Shown: positions 49,754 to 59,532 of the stretch, piece after piece
Numbering within the stretch: the stretch's first letter is position 1
Layout of the letters: each line of letters begins with the position of its first letter
Origin: Tessaracoccus bendigoensis DSM 12906
GTDB taxonomy: Bacteria > Actinomycetota > Actinomycetes > Propionibacteriales > Propionibacteriaceae
DNA length: 64,000 bases
Direction: 5' to 3'
Assembly (NCBI RefSeq): GCF_900141915.1
Contig: NZ_FQZG01000014.1
Location: forward strand, 1 to 64,000
Notes under the pieces: model-generated
What the model saw: only the letters and a program-made list of their open reading frames with translations
The model's database searches: none
What the model was told of the DNA's origin: nothing
Program-made: the position numbers and the translations under genes

Positions 49754-51019
49754 ATGCTCGCGAAGGTGATCCTGGACTTCGGCAGCGCACGAATGCGCGC
49801 CACGACCGTGGCCATCGACGACCCCGGCCCGTTGGAGCGTTTCCTTCCCGAGTCCGGTCCGTCCACCGCATTCATCCGCCGCGGCGAGGGCTTCGTCGGG
49901 CTCGGTGAAGCGGCCCGATTCGAGACGGACACCCTCGAAGCCGCCGACGTGTGGTGGGAGGAGATCTCCCAGCAGATCGACCACGATTCTGAGATGCCGG
50001 GCGAGTTCGGGGTCGGTCCGCTCGCCGTCGGGTTGTTCACCTTTGATCCTGACCGCTCGGAGGAGCGGTCGGTGCTGACCGTGCCTCAGACGGTGATCGG
50101 GCGTCGCGGCGGACGGTGCTGGATGACGCGGCTCGGCGTCTCCCACAACGACATGGCACTGCCTCCGCCCCGCGGGCCGGTGCAGGCCCCCGTCGGCTCG
50201 ACGCGGATCGGCGGCTCGATGTCCGAGGACGTGTGGACCGGCATCGTGGGAGAGGTGGTCTCCCTGATCCGCAGCGACGAGGTCGCCAAGGTCGTGCTGG
50301 CGCGTGACCTGCGTGTCCGCGCCGACGAACCGATCGACCTGCGCTTTCTCCTCGACCGCCTCATCGAGAACTATCCGATGACCTGGGCCTATCTGGTCGA
50401 CGGCATGGTCGGCGCCACGCCCGAACTGCTGTTGCGTCGGCAGGACGGCCTCGTCACTTCGCGCGTGCTCGCTGGGACGGTGTGGCAAGGGAGCGAGGGC
50501 CACGAGGGACGTCAGCTCGCCGCCGAACTGGCCCGCTCCGAGAAGGACATCTCCGAACATGAGTTCGCGGTCACCTCGGTGGCAGAGGCCCTGGCCCCGT
50601 ACTGCCACGCGATGAACGTGCCGGACGCGCCCTCAGTGCTGCGGCTGCCGAACGTGATGCACCTGGCCACCGACATCACCGGGGTGGTGGGGCCGGAGTC
50701 CGGCGCGCTGGGGCTGGCGGCTGCACTACACCCCAGCGCCGCCGTGTGCGGGACGCCGACCCACCTGGCTCTGGACATCATCAGCGAGCTGGAGTCGCTC
50801 GACCGCGGCCGCTACGCAGGGCCGGTCGGCTGGGTCGGGATGAACGGCGACGGCGAGTGGGCGATCGCGCTGCGTGGTGGCCAGGTCCGGGCCGACAGCC
50901 CAAACGACATTCAACTGTTCGCCGGGGCGGGGATCGTAGCCGATTCGGACCCCCAGATCGAACTCGCCGAAACCGACGCCAAGTTGGTCCCGATGCTGCA
51001 GGCGCTCGGGCTGGGTTAA
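49754..51019 (+). CDS. menF: Isochorismate synthase (chorismate-utilising enzyme)
   Basis: Converts chorismate to isochorismate for menaquinone. The C-terminal chorismate-binding fold is clear: EVAKVVLARDLRVRA, GATPELLLRR, AGTVWQGSEG, SEKDISEHEFAV, HPSAAVCGTP and GPVGWVGMNGDGEWAIALRGG. The product is 421 residues when started at ATG 49754; earlier in-frame codons reach the promoter region shared with menJ. The 235-bp divergent gap to menJ should hold both promoters, but no convincing box was found. The palindromic element copy 3 starts right after its TAA. Confidence 0.9.
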   Translation: MLAKVILDFGSARMRATTVAIDDPGPLERFLPESGPSTAFIRRGEGFVGLGEAARFETDTLEAADVWWEEISQQIDHDSEMPGEFGVGPLAVGLFTFDPDRSEERSVLTVPQTVIGRRGGRCWMTRLGVSHNDMALPPPRGPVQAPVGSTRIGGSMSEDVWTGIVGEVVSLIRSDEVAKVVLARDLRVRADEPIDLRFLLDRLIENYPMTWAYLVDGMVGATPELLLRRQDGLVTSRVLAGTVWQGSEGHEGRQLAAELARSEKDISEHEFAVTSVAEALAPYCHAMNVPDAPSVLRLPNVMHLATDITGVVGPESGALGLAAALHPSAAVCGTPTHLALDIISELESLDRGRYAGPVGWVGMNGDGEWAIALRGGQVRADSPNDIQLFAGAGIVADSDPQIELAETDAKLVPMLQALGLG

Positions 51020-51100
51020 GCGTTGAGCACTATTCCGAGGTCGATTCGGAATTGACGCGTTTGCACGTTCATATTGCCAACGAACCCGGGATAGTGCTCG
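51020..51100 (+). repeat. Palindromic intergenic element, copy 3
   Basis: GCG plus TTGAGCACTATTCCGAGG begins on the base after the menF stop; the far arm is CCCGGGATAGTGCTCG. Its centre shares GGAATTGACGC with the reverse complement of copy 4. Folded in RNA, it would also form a long hairpin just after menF. Confidence 0.85.
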
Positions 51101-51184
51101 TGTTAGGGGGGCGGGGTGGTCCCGCGGAGCACGCTGACGCCGTCGGGGCGACGCGGGCGTCGTCGGGACGCCGTCGGGACGCGC

Positions 51185-51267
51185 TTGAGCACTATCCCGG
51201 GTTCGATCCGCGACACGCCGCAACTGGGCGTCAATTCCGCAAACGAACCCTGAATAGTGCTCAACGC
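51185..51267 (-). repeat. Palindromic intergenic element, copy 4
   Basis: Opens TTGAGCACTATCCCGGG and closes GAATAGTGCTCAACGC; the CGC end makes it inverted relative to copy 3, 84 bp away. Its central CGATCCGCGACACGCCGCAA matches the reverse complement of copy 1. It ends 22 bp from the DUF4353 gene stop. The 84 bp between copies 3 and 4 are GC-rich with short CGCCGTCGGG repeats and no gene. Confidence 0.88.
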
Positions 51268-51288
51268 CTGACCCGACCCAGGCTAGGC

Positions 51289-53157
51289 TCAGGCCTGAGG
51301 CTCGCTCGGGGGCGCGCTCGGGGCAACGCCTTGGCCGCCAGTGTCCCCGTTGCCACCCATCTCACCCGGGTTGCCGCCCATCCCACCCGGGTTGCCGCCC
51401 ATCTCACCCGGGCCACCGCCCGAGCCTCCGCGACCGCCAGCCATGCCACCAGGGCCACCGCCCATCCCACCGACGGTGCTCGCCCCCTCGGTCGCCGTGG
51501 CCGCGTCCGCACCGTCGACCCTTACGGTGAAGGTGCCCCCGTCGCTCACCTCAGGGCCGGAGTAGAACACCATCGATGCCTGCCTGGTGGTGGTTGCCCC
51601 GGCTACCTCGTTGCCGTCCGAATCGAGCACCGAGACCGCCTGGCCCGCACCGATGTCGGCCAGCGTCGCGACCCAGTTCTGGGTCGACTCCTCCCCTGGC
51701 GTCTGCGCCATCCCGCTCGACCCGATCCCGAGTAGCGTTCCGCCGGTGACGGTGAACGCGCCGGCGCTGTCGAAGATGCCATTGCCGTCCATCGACGGGC
51801 CGAGGACCGTGATCTCACCGCCGGAGATGGTCAGGGTGCCGTTCGAATCGATACCGTCACCCTGTGCGTCGACCAAGACCGTGCCGCCCGAGATCGTCAA
51901 GGTCTCCCCCGTCCCGGTGCCGGTCCCCTCCCCCGGCCCGCCCGGCGCCTGCCCCTCGGAGCCCGTACCACCCGAGGCGTTGAGACCGTCGTCGCTGGCC
52001 ACCACCGAGATCGCTCCCCCGCTGATCGCGATGTCGTTGCCCTCGATCCCCTCCACTGAGGAGGTGATGTCGAGGGTGCCGTCGAAGATCGCCACCAGTT
52101 GGTCGGCATGCACTCCGTCATCGCCCGCGGCCAACGTCCATGCCCCGCCTTGGATCCCGATCGACGTGTCGCTGTGGACGGCGTCGTCGGCCGAGTCGAC
52201 CTCTCCGGTGCCGCCAGCCAGTACCAATGCGACCCCGGCCTTGAGGCCCTTGGCACTCGCCTCTTCGGAGGCTGCGGAGGCACCGCTCCCCGCGGTGATG
52301 CGCAGGGTCCCGTCCTCAACGACCAGGTCGGTGGTGGCGTCGATGCCGTCATCGGCTGCGGTCAACGTCAGATCCCCACCCGCGATGTGCACGAAACCCT
52401 TGGTCTCGTCGTCGTCCTTGTCGGACTTGAGCGCGTCGCCGCCTGCGGTGACGGTGATCGTGCCGCCCTCGACGCTCAGCGAGTCCTTGCCGACCAGGCC
52501 GTCGTCGACCGCCTCGACGGTGATGGTCCCTGAAAGGACCACCAGGTCGTCCTTGCTCGTGATCCCGTCATTGCCGTTGCCGCTTACCCGGAGCGACCCG
52601 GTGCCGGTGATCGTCAGGTCGGCCGCCGAATAGATGGCCGCGTTGGCGTCGGCGTCTTCTGCGTAGCTGGAGGTGTCGGACACGGTGTTCGTGGAACCGT
52701 CAGCCAGCGATAGTGCAACGTCATCTGCGCTTGTCACGCTGATCGCCGGGCCTTCGGCATTGGCGATGTCGACCCCGTCGAGGATCAGAACGACGAGCGC
52801 GTCGTCTGGGGCATCTACGATGACCGCACCGTTCAGGCTGCCCGACAGCCGGTAGACCCCACCACCCGTGATCGTCACGGTGGCATCCTCGACGGTGACC
52901 GCATCGGACCCGCTGCTTGCGGTGTCGCCCTGCAACGTGACGTCGACGGCATCGGCGGCCGACCATTCATCGTCGCGCACCACAGTGACATCGTTGTTGG
53001 CCGCCAGGACGGCCTCGGCTGTCAGGTCTGTGGTGGTGGCGATCCCGCCCTCTGCGGACGCGGCCGGGGTTTCGGTGCCCGATCCGGTCGCGGCGGAACA
53101 GGCGCTCAGGCCGAACAGGGCGAGTGTGGTCAGGGAGGCGATCAGACGGCGACGCAT
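51289..53157 (-). CDS. Secreted lipoprotein with carbohydrate-binding-type DUF4353 beta-helix
   Basis: A 622-residue surface protein. A signal peptide with lipobox (LFGLSAC, Cys at about 19) is followed by a long run of beta-helix rungs built on repeated Asp/Gly motifs (DDALVVLILDGVDI, GNGNDGITSKDD, DGIDATTDLVVEDG, GDGIDSNGTLTISGG). The C-terminus is a low-complexity Gly/Met/Pro tail with GGNPGxMGG repeats (about 560-605). The start at 53157 has AAGGAA upstream. It overlaps the VTC gene by 16 bases and is last in a three-gene cassette. Role is probably extracellular polymer binding. Confidence 0.85.
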   Translation of the reverse strand: MRRRLIASLTTLALFGLSACSAATGSGTETPAASAEGGIATTTDLTAEAVLAANNDVTVVRDDEWSAADAVDVTLQGDTASSGSDAVTVEDATVTITGGGVYRLSGSLNGAVIVDAPDDALVVLILDGVDIANAEGPAISVTSADDVALSLADGSTNTVSDTSSYAEDADANAAIYSAADLTITGTGSLRVSGNGNDGITSKDDLVVLSGTITVEAVDDGLVGKDSLSVEGGTITVTAGGDALKSDKDDDETKGFVHIAGGDLTLTAADDGIDATTDLVVEDGTLRITAGSGASAASEEASAKGLKAGVALVLAGGTGEVDSADDAVHSDTSIGIQGGAWTLAAGDDGVHADQLVAIFDGTLDITSSVEGIEGNDIAISGGAISVVASDDGLNASGGTGSEGQAPGGPGEGTGTGTGETLTISGGTVLVDAQGDGIDSNGTLTISGGEITVLGPSMDGNGIFDSAGAFTVTGGTLLGIGSSGMAQTPGEESTQNWVATLADIGAGQAVSVLDSDGNEVAGATTTRQASMVFYSGPEVSDGGTFTVRVDGADAATATEGASTVGGMGGGPGGMAGGRGGSGGGPGEMGGNPGGMGGNPGEMGGNGDTGGQGVAPSAPPSEPQA

Positions 53158-53930
53158 GTGGATTCCTTCGGATACGGGGCAAACCGGTCGCGTAGGACGC
53201 GCGCCCATCGGTTGTGTGGGAGGTCGGGGCGGAGGGCCGCCAGGCCGGTGGCGTACTTGCTGATGGAGACGGGCCGCGTCCCGGAGCGCCACAACATGCG
53301 GTCGAACGACGTGGCCGGGCCGGCGGATTTGGTCTCGACGATGACGAGGTCGGCCGCGTCGAGTCGGTCGCCGCCGGGCAGTTCCCAGCTGAGGTCGGTG
53401 TCGATGGTCACCCTGCCCACCCCGTCCGGCGCAAGCAGGGTGGTCCTGCGGTACCGTGTGGAGAGCGTGGCAAGCAGGTCGTCCGCGAGGCGCGGGTCCT
53501 GCCCCACCCCGAGCAAAGCCCCGGCTGCATAGCTCCTGGCCCCCCGGTTCAGTCGCTCCCGGTCGGACCAGTCGCAGGCGATCCGGTCCTTGACGGTGAG
53601 GTCACCGCCGCTGCGGGTCTTGGCTTCGAGGAACGCCAGCCTGGAATCAAGATAGCCACGCGACCTGATCTTGAGCCGACGTCGTCGCTGCTGAGCGCAC
53701 ATCCGGTAGGTGAGCAGGTCCGGTGTGTCGAAGTAGACCGACGCGTACCGGAGCTGTCGCCTGGCATCGATCTCAAGGACCTCGGTGCCTGGTTCCATCT
53801 GGTTGAGCAGTTCCCCCACGGCTGCCTGCCCGAGGACGTACTTGCGGTCCACCCTCGTCATCAGCTCGGCACGGGCCACCAACTCCTCGAGTTCGATCGC
53901 GACGAACCGGTCCAGATCGAGCTCGATCAC
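53142..53930 (-). CDS. VTC / polyphosphate-polymerase-domain protein
   Basis: A 262-residue protein with the triphosphate-tunnel fold of yeast Vtc4-like domains. Basic tunnel strands: MTRVDRKYVLG, RYASVYFDTPDLLTYRM, RRRRLKIRSRGYLDS, AFLEAKTRSGG and VETKSAG, with a final SISKYATG. The Lys/Arg/Glu pattern needed to bind phosphate chains and metal is present. Bacterial members next to DUF4956 are of unknown role, so polyphosphate synthesis is only a possibility. The GTG start at 53930 overlaps the DUF4956 stop (GTGA). Confidence 0.85.
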   Translation of the reverse strand: MIELDLDRFVAIELEELVARAELMTRVDRKYVLGQAAVGELLNQMEPGTEVLEIDARRQLRYASVYFDTPDLLTYRMCAQQRRRRLKIRSRGYLDSRLAFLEAKTRSGGDLTVKDRIACDWSDRERLNRGARSYAAGALLGVGQDPRLADDLLATLSTRYRRTTLLAPDGVGRVTIDTDLSWELPGGDRLDAADLVIVETKSAGPATSFDRMLWRSGTRPVSISKYATGLAALRPDLPHNRWARVLRDRFAPYPKESTCVAV

Positions 53931-54523
53931 GCCGCGACCTTCAAGGCGCTGGCGGCGCCGACCTGGCGCGGCGCACGGGCCTTGAGAAACCGGACCTCAA
54001 CGAGGGTGGTCTCGTTGACGAAGTTGACCTCCTGAACCACAATCGTCGTGATTTCGACGCCGAGCCGCTGCTCAAGTTCACCCCGCAGCTGCGTCTCATC
54101 GGAGATGGCCCGGTCCAACCGCACCACCTGTGAAGCGGCCCTGGAAAGCAGCGCGGGATGGTCGGCGACAAACATCACCGCCACGATCAGCGCGATCAGC
54201 CCGCCTGGCACCAGCAGGCTGGAGTGGGGCAGCCCGGCGATGAGGCCGATGGCCAGCACCGAGAAGTAGTAGGCGACTTCCCTCTGCGAGATCTCCGAGG
54301 ACCTCAGTCGGATGATCGACAGCACGCCGAACAGTCCCAGCCCAAGCCCGAGCGCCACCTCGGCGGTACCGAGGACGGATGCGACGGCAAGCACACCGAC
54401 GTTGACGCCCAGGAACGCGACGACCAGGTCTCTCCTGTGGTGTCGTCGGAAGTAGATGGCGAAGGTCAAGACGGCGACGGCGACGAGGTCGATGCCGATC
54501 ATGGTGAGCGTGATGCTGTTCAT
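53927..54523 (-). CDS. DUF4956 membrane protein
   Basis: A 198-residue protein with four predicted helices in the first 130 residues (IDLVAVAVLTFAIYF; LVVAFLGVNVGVLAVAS; LGLGLGLFGVLSIIRLRSSEIS; LIAGLPHSSLLVPGGLIALIVAVMFVA) and a cytoplasmic C-terminus. The RLRSSEISQREVAYYFSVLAIGL segment is typical of the family. It is the first gene of the DUF4956-VTC-DUF4353 cassette. Confidence 0.88.
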   Translation of the reverse strand: MNSITLTMIGIDLVAVAVLTFAIYFRRHHRRDLVVAFLGVNVGVLAVASVLGTAEVALGLGLGLFGVLSIIRLRSSEISQREVAYYFSVLAIGLIAGLPHSSLLVPGGLIALIVAVMFVADHPALLSRAASQVVRLDRAISDETQLRGELEQRLGVEITTIVVQEVNFVNETTLVEVRFLKARAPRQVGAASALKVAA

Positions 54524-54618
54524 TGGTCAGTCTCCGGGTTGGTTGCTGTGGAAACCAGCCAACCGGGAGACCCTGCGCATTCGCTGTGCCTCGAGTGGGC
54601 GCAGTCTGTGATCTGCCG

Positions 54619-56250
54619 TCAGCGCTTCCGCTGCACCTGGATCTTCTGCTTTCCCTGGGCGGTGCCGTTGCGGCGCGCCTTCTCCTCGTCCAGGAGTCGC
54701 TTCTGCTCCTCCTGCTGCTCCATCATCGATTCCTTGTCGAGGCCCGAGCGCAGGATCGCGAACGCGATGGCGGCGATCACCAGCGAAATCCAGGGCGACC
54801 AGCCGAACACGATGGGCAATGTCACCAACGCCACCATGTCGAAGCCGCGCAGGAGCGAGAACATGAGGCCGGGCGGCATCGCGCCGACACCGGTCGCGAC
54901 GATCGGACCAGAGTAGTCGGCAGGCTTGGCTGAGATCCACCGGACCGCCGCCAGGAAGCCTGCCACCCCTGTCACGAGAGCCGACGACGCGGCGTCGGTC
55001 AAGGAGGCGCTCACGCCTCCCGCAAGTCCCAGGAAGGCGGGCAGGGCCGCGGCCGACCACAGCAGCGCCAGCACTGCGGGCACCACCATCGTGGCCTGCT
55101 TGATCTGGCCGGGATCGAACGGGAAGCAGCGCTGCAGGCCTTTGGTGCGGGTCAGCACCCGCAGCGAGTTCATGAACGGGATCAGCGCCGTCATCAGGAC
55201 CAGCGCGGAGATCGGGGGGTTCAGCGCGGCAAGTCCGAGCGCCTGGATGGCGTAGGGCACCACAACCGTGGCGGCCAACGTCAAGAGCGGCAGTGGCTGG
55301 CGCCAGAGCCGCTGCACGTCACGCATGATCAACGCCTTCGTGCCTGAGCTGACCCCACGGGTCGGCCGCACGTGGCCGCGTTGCTTCGACTTGCTCTCCA
55401 CCAGGATGTCGCGGATCAGGGCGAACTCGAGAGCGAAGGCGGCGCCCTGCAGGCCCGACAGCAGTGAACCGCCCGAGGTGACGCGCTGGCGTCGCACGCC
55501 ACGTAGGCGACGGTAGGCGATGAGCCCGGCGACGATGATCAGGAGCAGGCCACCGCCTGCAACGATGAACGCCAGCTCGACGGCGAGGGTGGCGAGTGCG
55601 CCGAGCGCGAACCAACCCGCGGCGCCGCCGACCAGTGCGACCAGGGTGCCGATCGCGACGGCACCGATGACCCACTGGATCGCGGTGACGATCCACGTGC
55701 GGTCCAACCCCTGTTCGGCAGCGGCGAAGGCCACCAGCCCGGCGGCCCCGAGCCCACCTGCGAGTGCCCAGATCCCGATATTCGCCAGCGGTGAGCCGGT
55801 CAGGGCCGCGATCAGCGCTCCGAGTAGCGCCCCACCGACCAACGCCAGCGAAATCGCCGCGACGAGTCGCCCGGCCAGTAGTTTGCGGCGGTCCGTCGGC
55901 CCGTCCATGAGCCAGAACCCTTCGGCCGCCGATGCCACGATGGGCCCGAACATGCGCGACAGGATCAGGGTCGCGGCGAGCACCGCGGCCACCGCGGCCC
56001 ACGGCAGCAAGCCGCGGGCGGCGATGCAACCCTCACTGGTGCAGGCTGCGACGACGTCCTGGGCCTGGATGATCGAGGAGACGATCATGGCACCGATCAG
56101 GACGATGCTGAACACCATGACGTAGCCATCGGAGAGGACCTGCCAGATGCTGCGGTCGGCACGGCCCTTGCGCCAATCCTTCATCAGCAGCTTGAGCTGC
56201 TTCTCGTCGACGACCCCCAGCTCGCCGAAGCGCTGGTCGGACACGCTCAT
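54619..56250 (-). CDS. ABC transporter permease (unassigned, ~12 helices)
   Basis: A 543-residue integral membrane protein made as the partner of the overlapping ATPase (TGATG). Hydrophobic helices are spread along the length, with a charged loop in the middle (VRRQRVTSGGSLLSG, ESKSKQRGHVRPTRG). The C-terminal tail is Lys/Gln/Glu-rich (MEQQEEQKRLLDEEKARRNG). It resembles large actinobacterial exporter permeases encoded next to one ATPase. The substrate is unknown. A 95-bp gap separates it from the DUF4956 gene, which lies in the same direction. Confidence 0.75.
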   Translation of the reverse strand: MSVSDQRFGELGVVDEKQLKLLMKDWRKGRADRSIWQVLSDGYVMVFSIVLIGAMIVSSIIQAQDVVAACTSEGCIAARGLLPWAAVAAVLAATLILSRMFGPIVASAAEGFWLMDGPTDRRKLLAGRLVAAISLALVGGALLGALIAALTGSPLANIGIWALAGGLGAAGLVAFAAAEQGLDRTWIVTAIQWVIGAVAIGTLVALVGGAAGWFALGALATLAVELAFIVAGGGLLLIIVAGLIAYRRLRGVRRQRVTSGGSLLSGLQGAAFALEFALIRDILVESKSKQRGHVRPTRGVSSGTKALIMRDVQRLWRQPLPLLTLAATVVVPYAIQALGLAALNPPISALVLMTALIPFMNSLRVLTRTKGLQRCFPFDPGQIKQATMVVPAVLALLWSAAALPAFLGLAGGVSASLTDAASSALVTGVAGFLAAVRWISAKPADYSGPIVATGVGAMPPGLMFSLLRGFDMVALVTLPIVFGWSPWISLVIAAIAFAILRSGLDKESMMEQQEEQKRLLDEEKARRNGTAQGKQKIQVQRKR

Positions 56251-56894
56251 CAGGCCCCCAGTCGGATCTGCTTCGCGCCGATCGCCTCAAGCAGCGCCGG
56301 TTCGTGGCTCGCCAGCACGATCGCGAGCCCACCGTCGAGTTCCTGCTTCAAGCGGCGACCCAGCCATTGGACGCCCTCGACGTCGAGTCGCTGCTCCGGT
56401 TCGTCGAGGACCAGGAGCCTGCGTGGCCGGACGAACGCGGTCGCCAGAGCGAGGCGTCGACGCTGGCCCGACGACAGGGTCGACGGGAGCTGTCCTGCCT
56501 GCACCACGAGTTGGACCTCTTCGAGCACCTCGTCGACGAGTGCGTCGGGGTCGGTCAGCCCGTGGGCTCGGGCCAGAAGGTCGAGGTGCTCGACGACCGA
56601 TAGGTCGGGGAAGAAGTCGAGGTCGTCGATGACGGTGGCGACGTCACGCCGGATCACCGGGTTTGTCTCCGACACCTTGACCCCGCCGACGGTGACGGTG
56701 CCCTCATCGGGTCTGTCGGCGCCGACCAGGCAGCGCAGCACGGTGGATTTGCCTGCACCGTTGCGCCCCGTGAGCGCCACGGCCTCCCCCTCGTGAGCCT
56801 TCATGGAGAACGCCTCCACGATCGTCACCGGGCCGTAGCCCTTCTTCAGTTTGTCCACTTGGAGCACGACATCTCTTTTAGCCACGGCTCCCAT
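56250..56894 (-). CDS. ABC transporter ATP-binding protein
   Basis: A 214-residue ATPase: Walker A GRNGAGKST (43-51), signature LSSGQRRRLALA and Walker B RRLLVLDEPEQRLD, then the SHEP switch histidine. Typical of CcmA-like export ATPases. ATG 56894 is taken as start; the internal GTG three codons on is preceded by GGAG and may be the true one. Divergent from menG. Confidence 0.9.
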   Translation of the reverse strand: MGAVAKRDVVLQVDKLKKGYGPVTIVEAFSMKAHEGEAVALTGRNGAGKSTVLRCLVGADRPDEGTVTVGGVKVSETNPVIRRDVATVIDDLDFFPDLSVVEHLDLLARAHGLTDPDALVDEVLEEVQLVVQAGQLPSTLSSGQRRRLALATAFVRPRRLLVLDEPEQRLDVEGVQWLGRRLKQELDGGLAIVLASHEPALLEAIGAKQIRLGA

Positions 56895-56958
56895 TGTGAC
56901 CGATCCGCGGGACCGGTGCGTAACGCACCCTGTCGGAGGGGTTCGCTAGGCTGACGGA

Positions 56959-57657
56959 ATGCAGAATCAGAGGGCGGGTCTCGACAAGCAGCACGCCGAT
57001 GTGGCGGCGATGTTCGACGGTGTCGCAAAGCGCTACGACCTGTTCAACACGGTGCTCAGCCTCGGCCAGGTGCACCGTTGGCGTAGGGCCACCGTCGCCG
57101 CGGTCGATCCGCGGCCCGGGCAGCGCATCCTCGACCTCGCCGCGGGCACGGGCACATCGTCGGCGGCGCTTGCCTCATCCGGCGCCTATGTGGTGGCAAG
57201 CGACATCTCGCTCGGCATGCTCGAGCAGGGTCGACGGCAGCAGCCGGGCATCGATTTCGTGGCGGGCGATGCCCTCGCGCTGCCCTTCCCGGACGACACC
57301 TTCGACGCGGTCACGATCTCGTACGGGCTGCGCAATGTGGAAGACACCGGCGCGGCGCTGCGGGAGATGCTGAGGGTCACCAGGCCTGGCGGTCGCATCG
57401 TGATCGCGGAGTTCTCCACGCCGACGAACCCGCCCTTCCGCCACGTGTACACCAACTATCTCGTGGCGGCGCTGCCCCGGATCGCAAAACTCTCGAGCAA
57501 CCCGGTCGCGTACGGATACCTGGCCGAATCGATCATGGCCTGGCCGGATCAGGTCGGGCTGGCCGACAGACTCTCAGCGGCTGGCTGGGTGGATGTCGGT
57601 TGGCAGGACCACGCCGGGGGGATCGTTGCGTTGCACCGGGGTTGGAAGACGAGGTGA
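56959..57657 (+). CDS. menG: Demethylmenaquinone methyltransferase
   Basis: SAM-dependent last step of menaquinone synthesis. The 232-residue product has the UbiE/MenG signature: [15 protein letters not shown] at 23-37, SAM loop [23 protein letters not shown] and [15 protein letters not shown]. It lies near menF and the menJ-nuo operon, completing a local menaquinone set. Its stop overlaps the next gene's GTG start (GTGA). Confidence 0.95.
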   Translation: MQNQRAGLDKQHADVAAMFDGVAKRYDLFNTVLSLGQVHRWRRATVAAVDPRPGQRILDLAAGTGTSSAALASSGAYVVASDISLGMLEQGRRQQPGIDFVAGDALALPFPDDTFDAVTISYGLRNVEDTGAALREMLRVTRPGGRIVIAEFSTPTNPPFRHVYTNYLVAALPRIAKLSSNPVAYGYLAESIMAWPDQVGLADRLSAAGWVDVGWQDHAGGIVALHRGWKTR

Positions 57658-59369
57658 GCTCTTTCGTCCTAGACGCATACGCCGCCCGCGGGTGCCCGGT
57701 CAAGACCTTCAACGCCTTCGACCCGACGCTGTCACACCCGCCGCTGGATGAGTCGCTGCACGAGTCGTTCCAGGGGGGCTCGGATTTCCGGGACGCGGTC
57801 CTTAGCCGCATCGCCCGCTGCGCCGGGGTCGTCGACCTGCGCGGCCTTGATGCCCCTTGGGAGGAACGGGTGGACGCCTGCCTGGCTGCGATGGGCTCCG
57901 GCGCGGCCGTCGTCATCGGCGGCACGCTGCCCCTCGACCTGGATGGCCACCGCAGCGGGCGTCCCGATGCGCTCATCCGGGGCGCTGACACCGCGGCAGG
58001 CACCCCGGGCTATTGGCCCCTCAAGGTGAAACCGTACCGGGTCCGTGAGAAGCAGACGGGTGCCGACCAACTGCGCACCTCCCCGTTGAATGCCCCCGGC
58101 GAGGTGCTTCCGTTGCCAGACCTGCGCTACCGCGTGTACCGCGAAGGTGCCCTGCTGGAGTTGGCGCACCATTGGAGGCTCCTCGAATCCTGCGGGTTCG
58201 CGTCGTCTGAGCCGCTTGGCGGGGTGGTCGGCGACGACCGGTCCCATGGCTGCGATCCTTCGATCACGTGGATCGACCTGACGCACCGCTTCATCCGCAC
58301 CTACTCGAAGACCGCCGGGCACAAGCTGCGCTCCGCGCTGGAGCGCTACGACCACGAACACCGCTTCCGCGTCCATGTCGCCGAACAGGCCCTCGCCCGC
58401 ACCGGCGTCGACGACCCGCCACCGGTGGTGCGCCCAATCCGGGTAAAGGAATGCGAATGGTGTGCCTGGTGGCAGGTGTGCCGACCACAGATCGACGACG
58501 ATGACCTGTCGCTACGGATCTCGAAGGCGCCGCTCGACGTCCGCGAACTGCAGACGCTGCTGTCGCTCGGCATCAGGACGGTGGCCGAACTGGCCGAAGC
58601 CGACGTGGAGCTGATACTGCCGGACTATCTGCCCCAGACGGGGCACCGTGACCGCGCCGAGCAGCGGCTGAGGCAGGCGGCCCGTCGGGCTCGGATGCTC
58701 GCCTCAGGGGTGGATCTGGAGCGGGTGAGCGACGAACCGATCGGTGTGCCACGCTCGTCCGTCGAGGTCGACCTCGACATTGAGAACGCAGACGATGGAT
58801 CGGTCTACCTGTGGGGCGTGCTGCTCACCGACGAGGAGGGCTGCCGCTACCTCGACTTCAGCGAGTTCGTGCGGACCCGAGGCGAACGGGAGGTCGCTCT
58901 TGCCAAGCGCTTCGCTCAATGGCTGCTCGATCTGGCGGAGAGTCGCCCCGAAATGCTCGTCTTCCACTACAGCGACTACGAGACGGTGCAACTCCGACGA
59001 CTCGCCGAGCGCAGCGGCGACCCGACACTGCTCGCGGTGTGCGACCTCTTCCGCGACCATTTTGTCGACCTGTTCGCCTATGTCCGCGACAACTTCGTCG
59101 GGGTGGACGGCTTGGGGCTGAAGATGGTCGCCAGTCGGGGCCCCGGTTTCTCGTGGCGCGACGAAGAGCCGGGTGGGCTCAACTCCCAGACGTGGTTCAA
59201 CCAGGCCGTGGGCGCCGATTCGTTGGAGGAGCGCGCCGCAGCACGCTCAAGGGTGCTGGAGTACAACGAGGACGATGTGCGGGCCACCCTCGCCGTCCGC
59301 AACTGGTTGACCGCCTTCGACTCCGACTCGCCTCAGGAGCAGCGGGTCGATTCTTCCGCCGGAAGGTAG
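57654..59369 (+). CDS. TM0106-family RecB-like nuclease with RNase H-fold C-terminus
   Basis: A 571-residue putative nuclease. The N-terminal half has RecB/Cas4-like features ([32 protein letters not shown]) and a cysteine cluster [10 protein letters not shown] that may hold Fe-S or zinc. A helix-hairpin-helix region ([18 protein letters not shown]) precedes a DnaQ/YprB-like RNase H domain ([37 protein letters not shown]; terminal [17 protein letters not shown]). The GTG start at 57654 is coupled to menG (GTGA) and has GGAAGACGAG upstream. Biological role unknown. Confidence 0.82.
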   Translation: MSSFVLDAYAARGCPVKTFNAFDPTLSHPPLDESLHESFQGGSDFRDAVLSRIARCAGVVDLRGLDAPWEERVDACLAAMGSGAAVVIGGTLPLDLDGHRSGRPDALIRGADTAAGTPGYWPLKVKPYRVREKQTGADQLRTSPLNAPGEVLPLPDLRYRVYREGALLELAHHWRLLESCGFASSEPLGGVVGDDRSHGCDPSITWIDLTHRFIRTYSKTAGHKLRSALERYDHEHRFRVHVAEQALARTGVDDPPPVVRPIRVKECEWCAWWQVCRPQIDDDDLSLRISKAPLDVRELQTLLSLGIRTVAELAEADVELILPDYLPQTGHRDRAEQRLRQAARRARMLASGVDLERVSDEPIGVPRSSVEVDLDIENADDGSVYLWGVLLTDEEGCRYLDFSEFVRTRGEREVALAKRFAQWLLDLAESRPEMLVFHYSDYETVQLRRLAERSGDPTLLAVCDLFRDHFVDLFAYVRDNFVGVDGLGLKMVASRGPGFSWRDEEPGGLNSQTWFNQAVGADSLEERAAARSRVLEYNEDDVRATLAVRNWLTAFDSDSPQEQRVDSSAGR

Positions 59370-59532
59370 GCCGGTCGGCCGCAGCTGTGCCGAGGGTCGG
59401 CGCCCCTCGGGCGTACCACCGATTCGGTACACCAATGCCATCCCCGGGCCGGTGATCAGCCCCCGGTTGGTGGACGATGCTGGCCGCAGCCGGTGGCAAC
59501 GGGCCGCCGCAGGAGCTCGAAGGAGGGCAACA

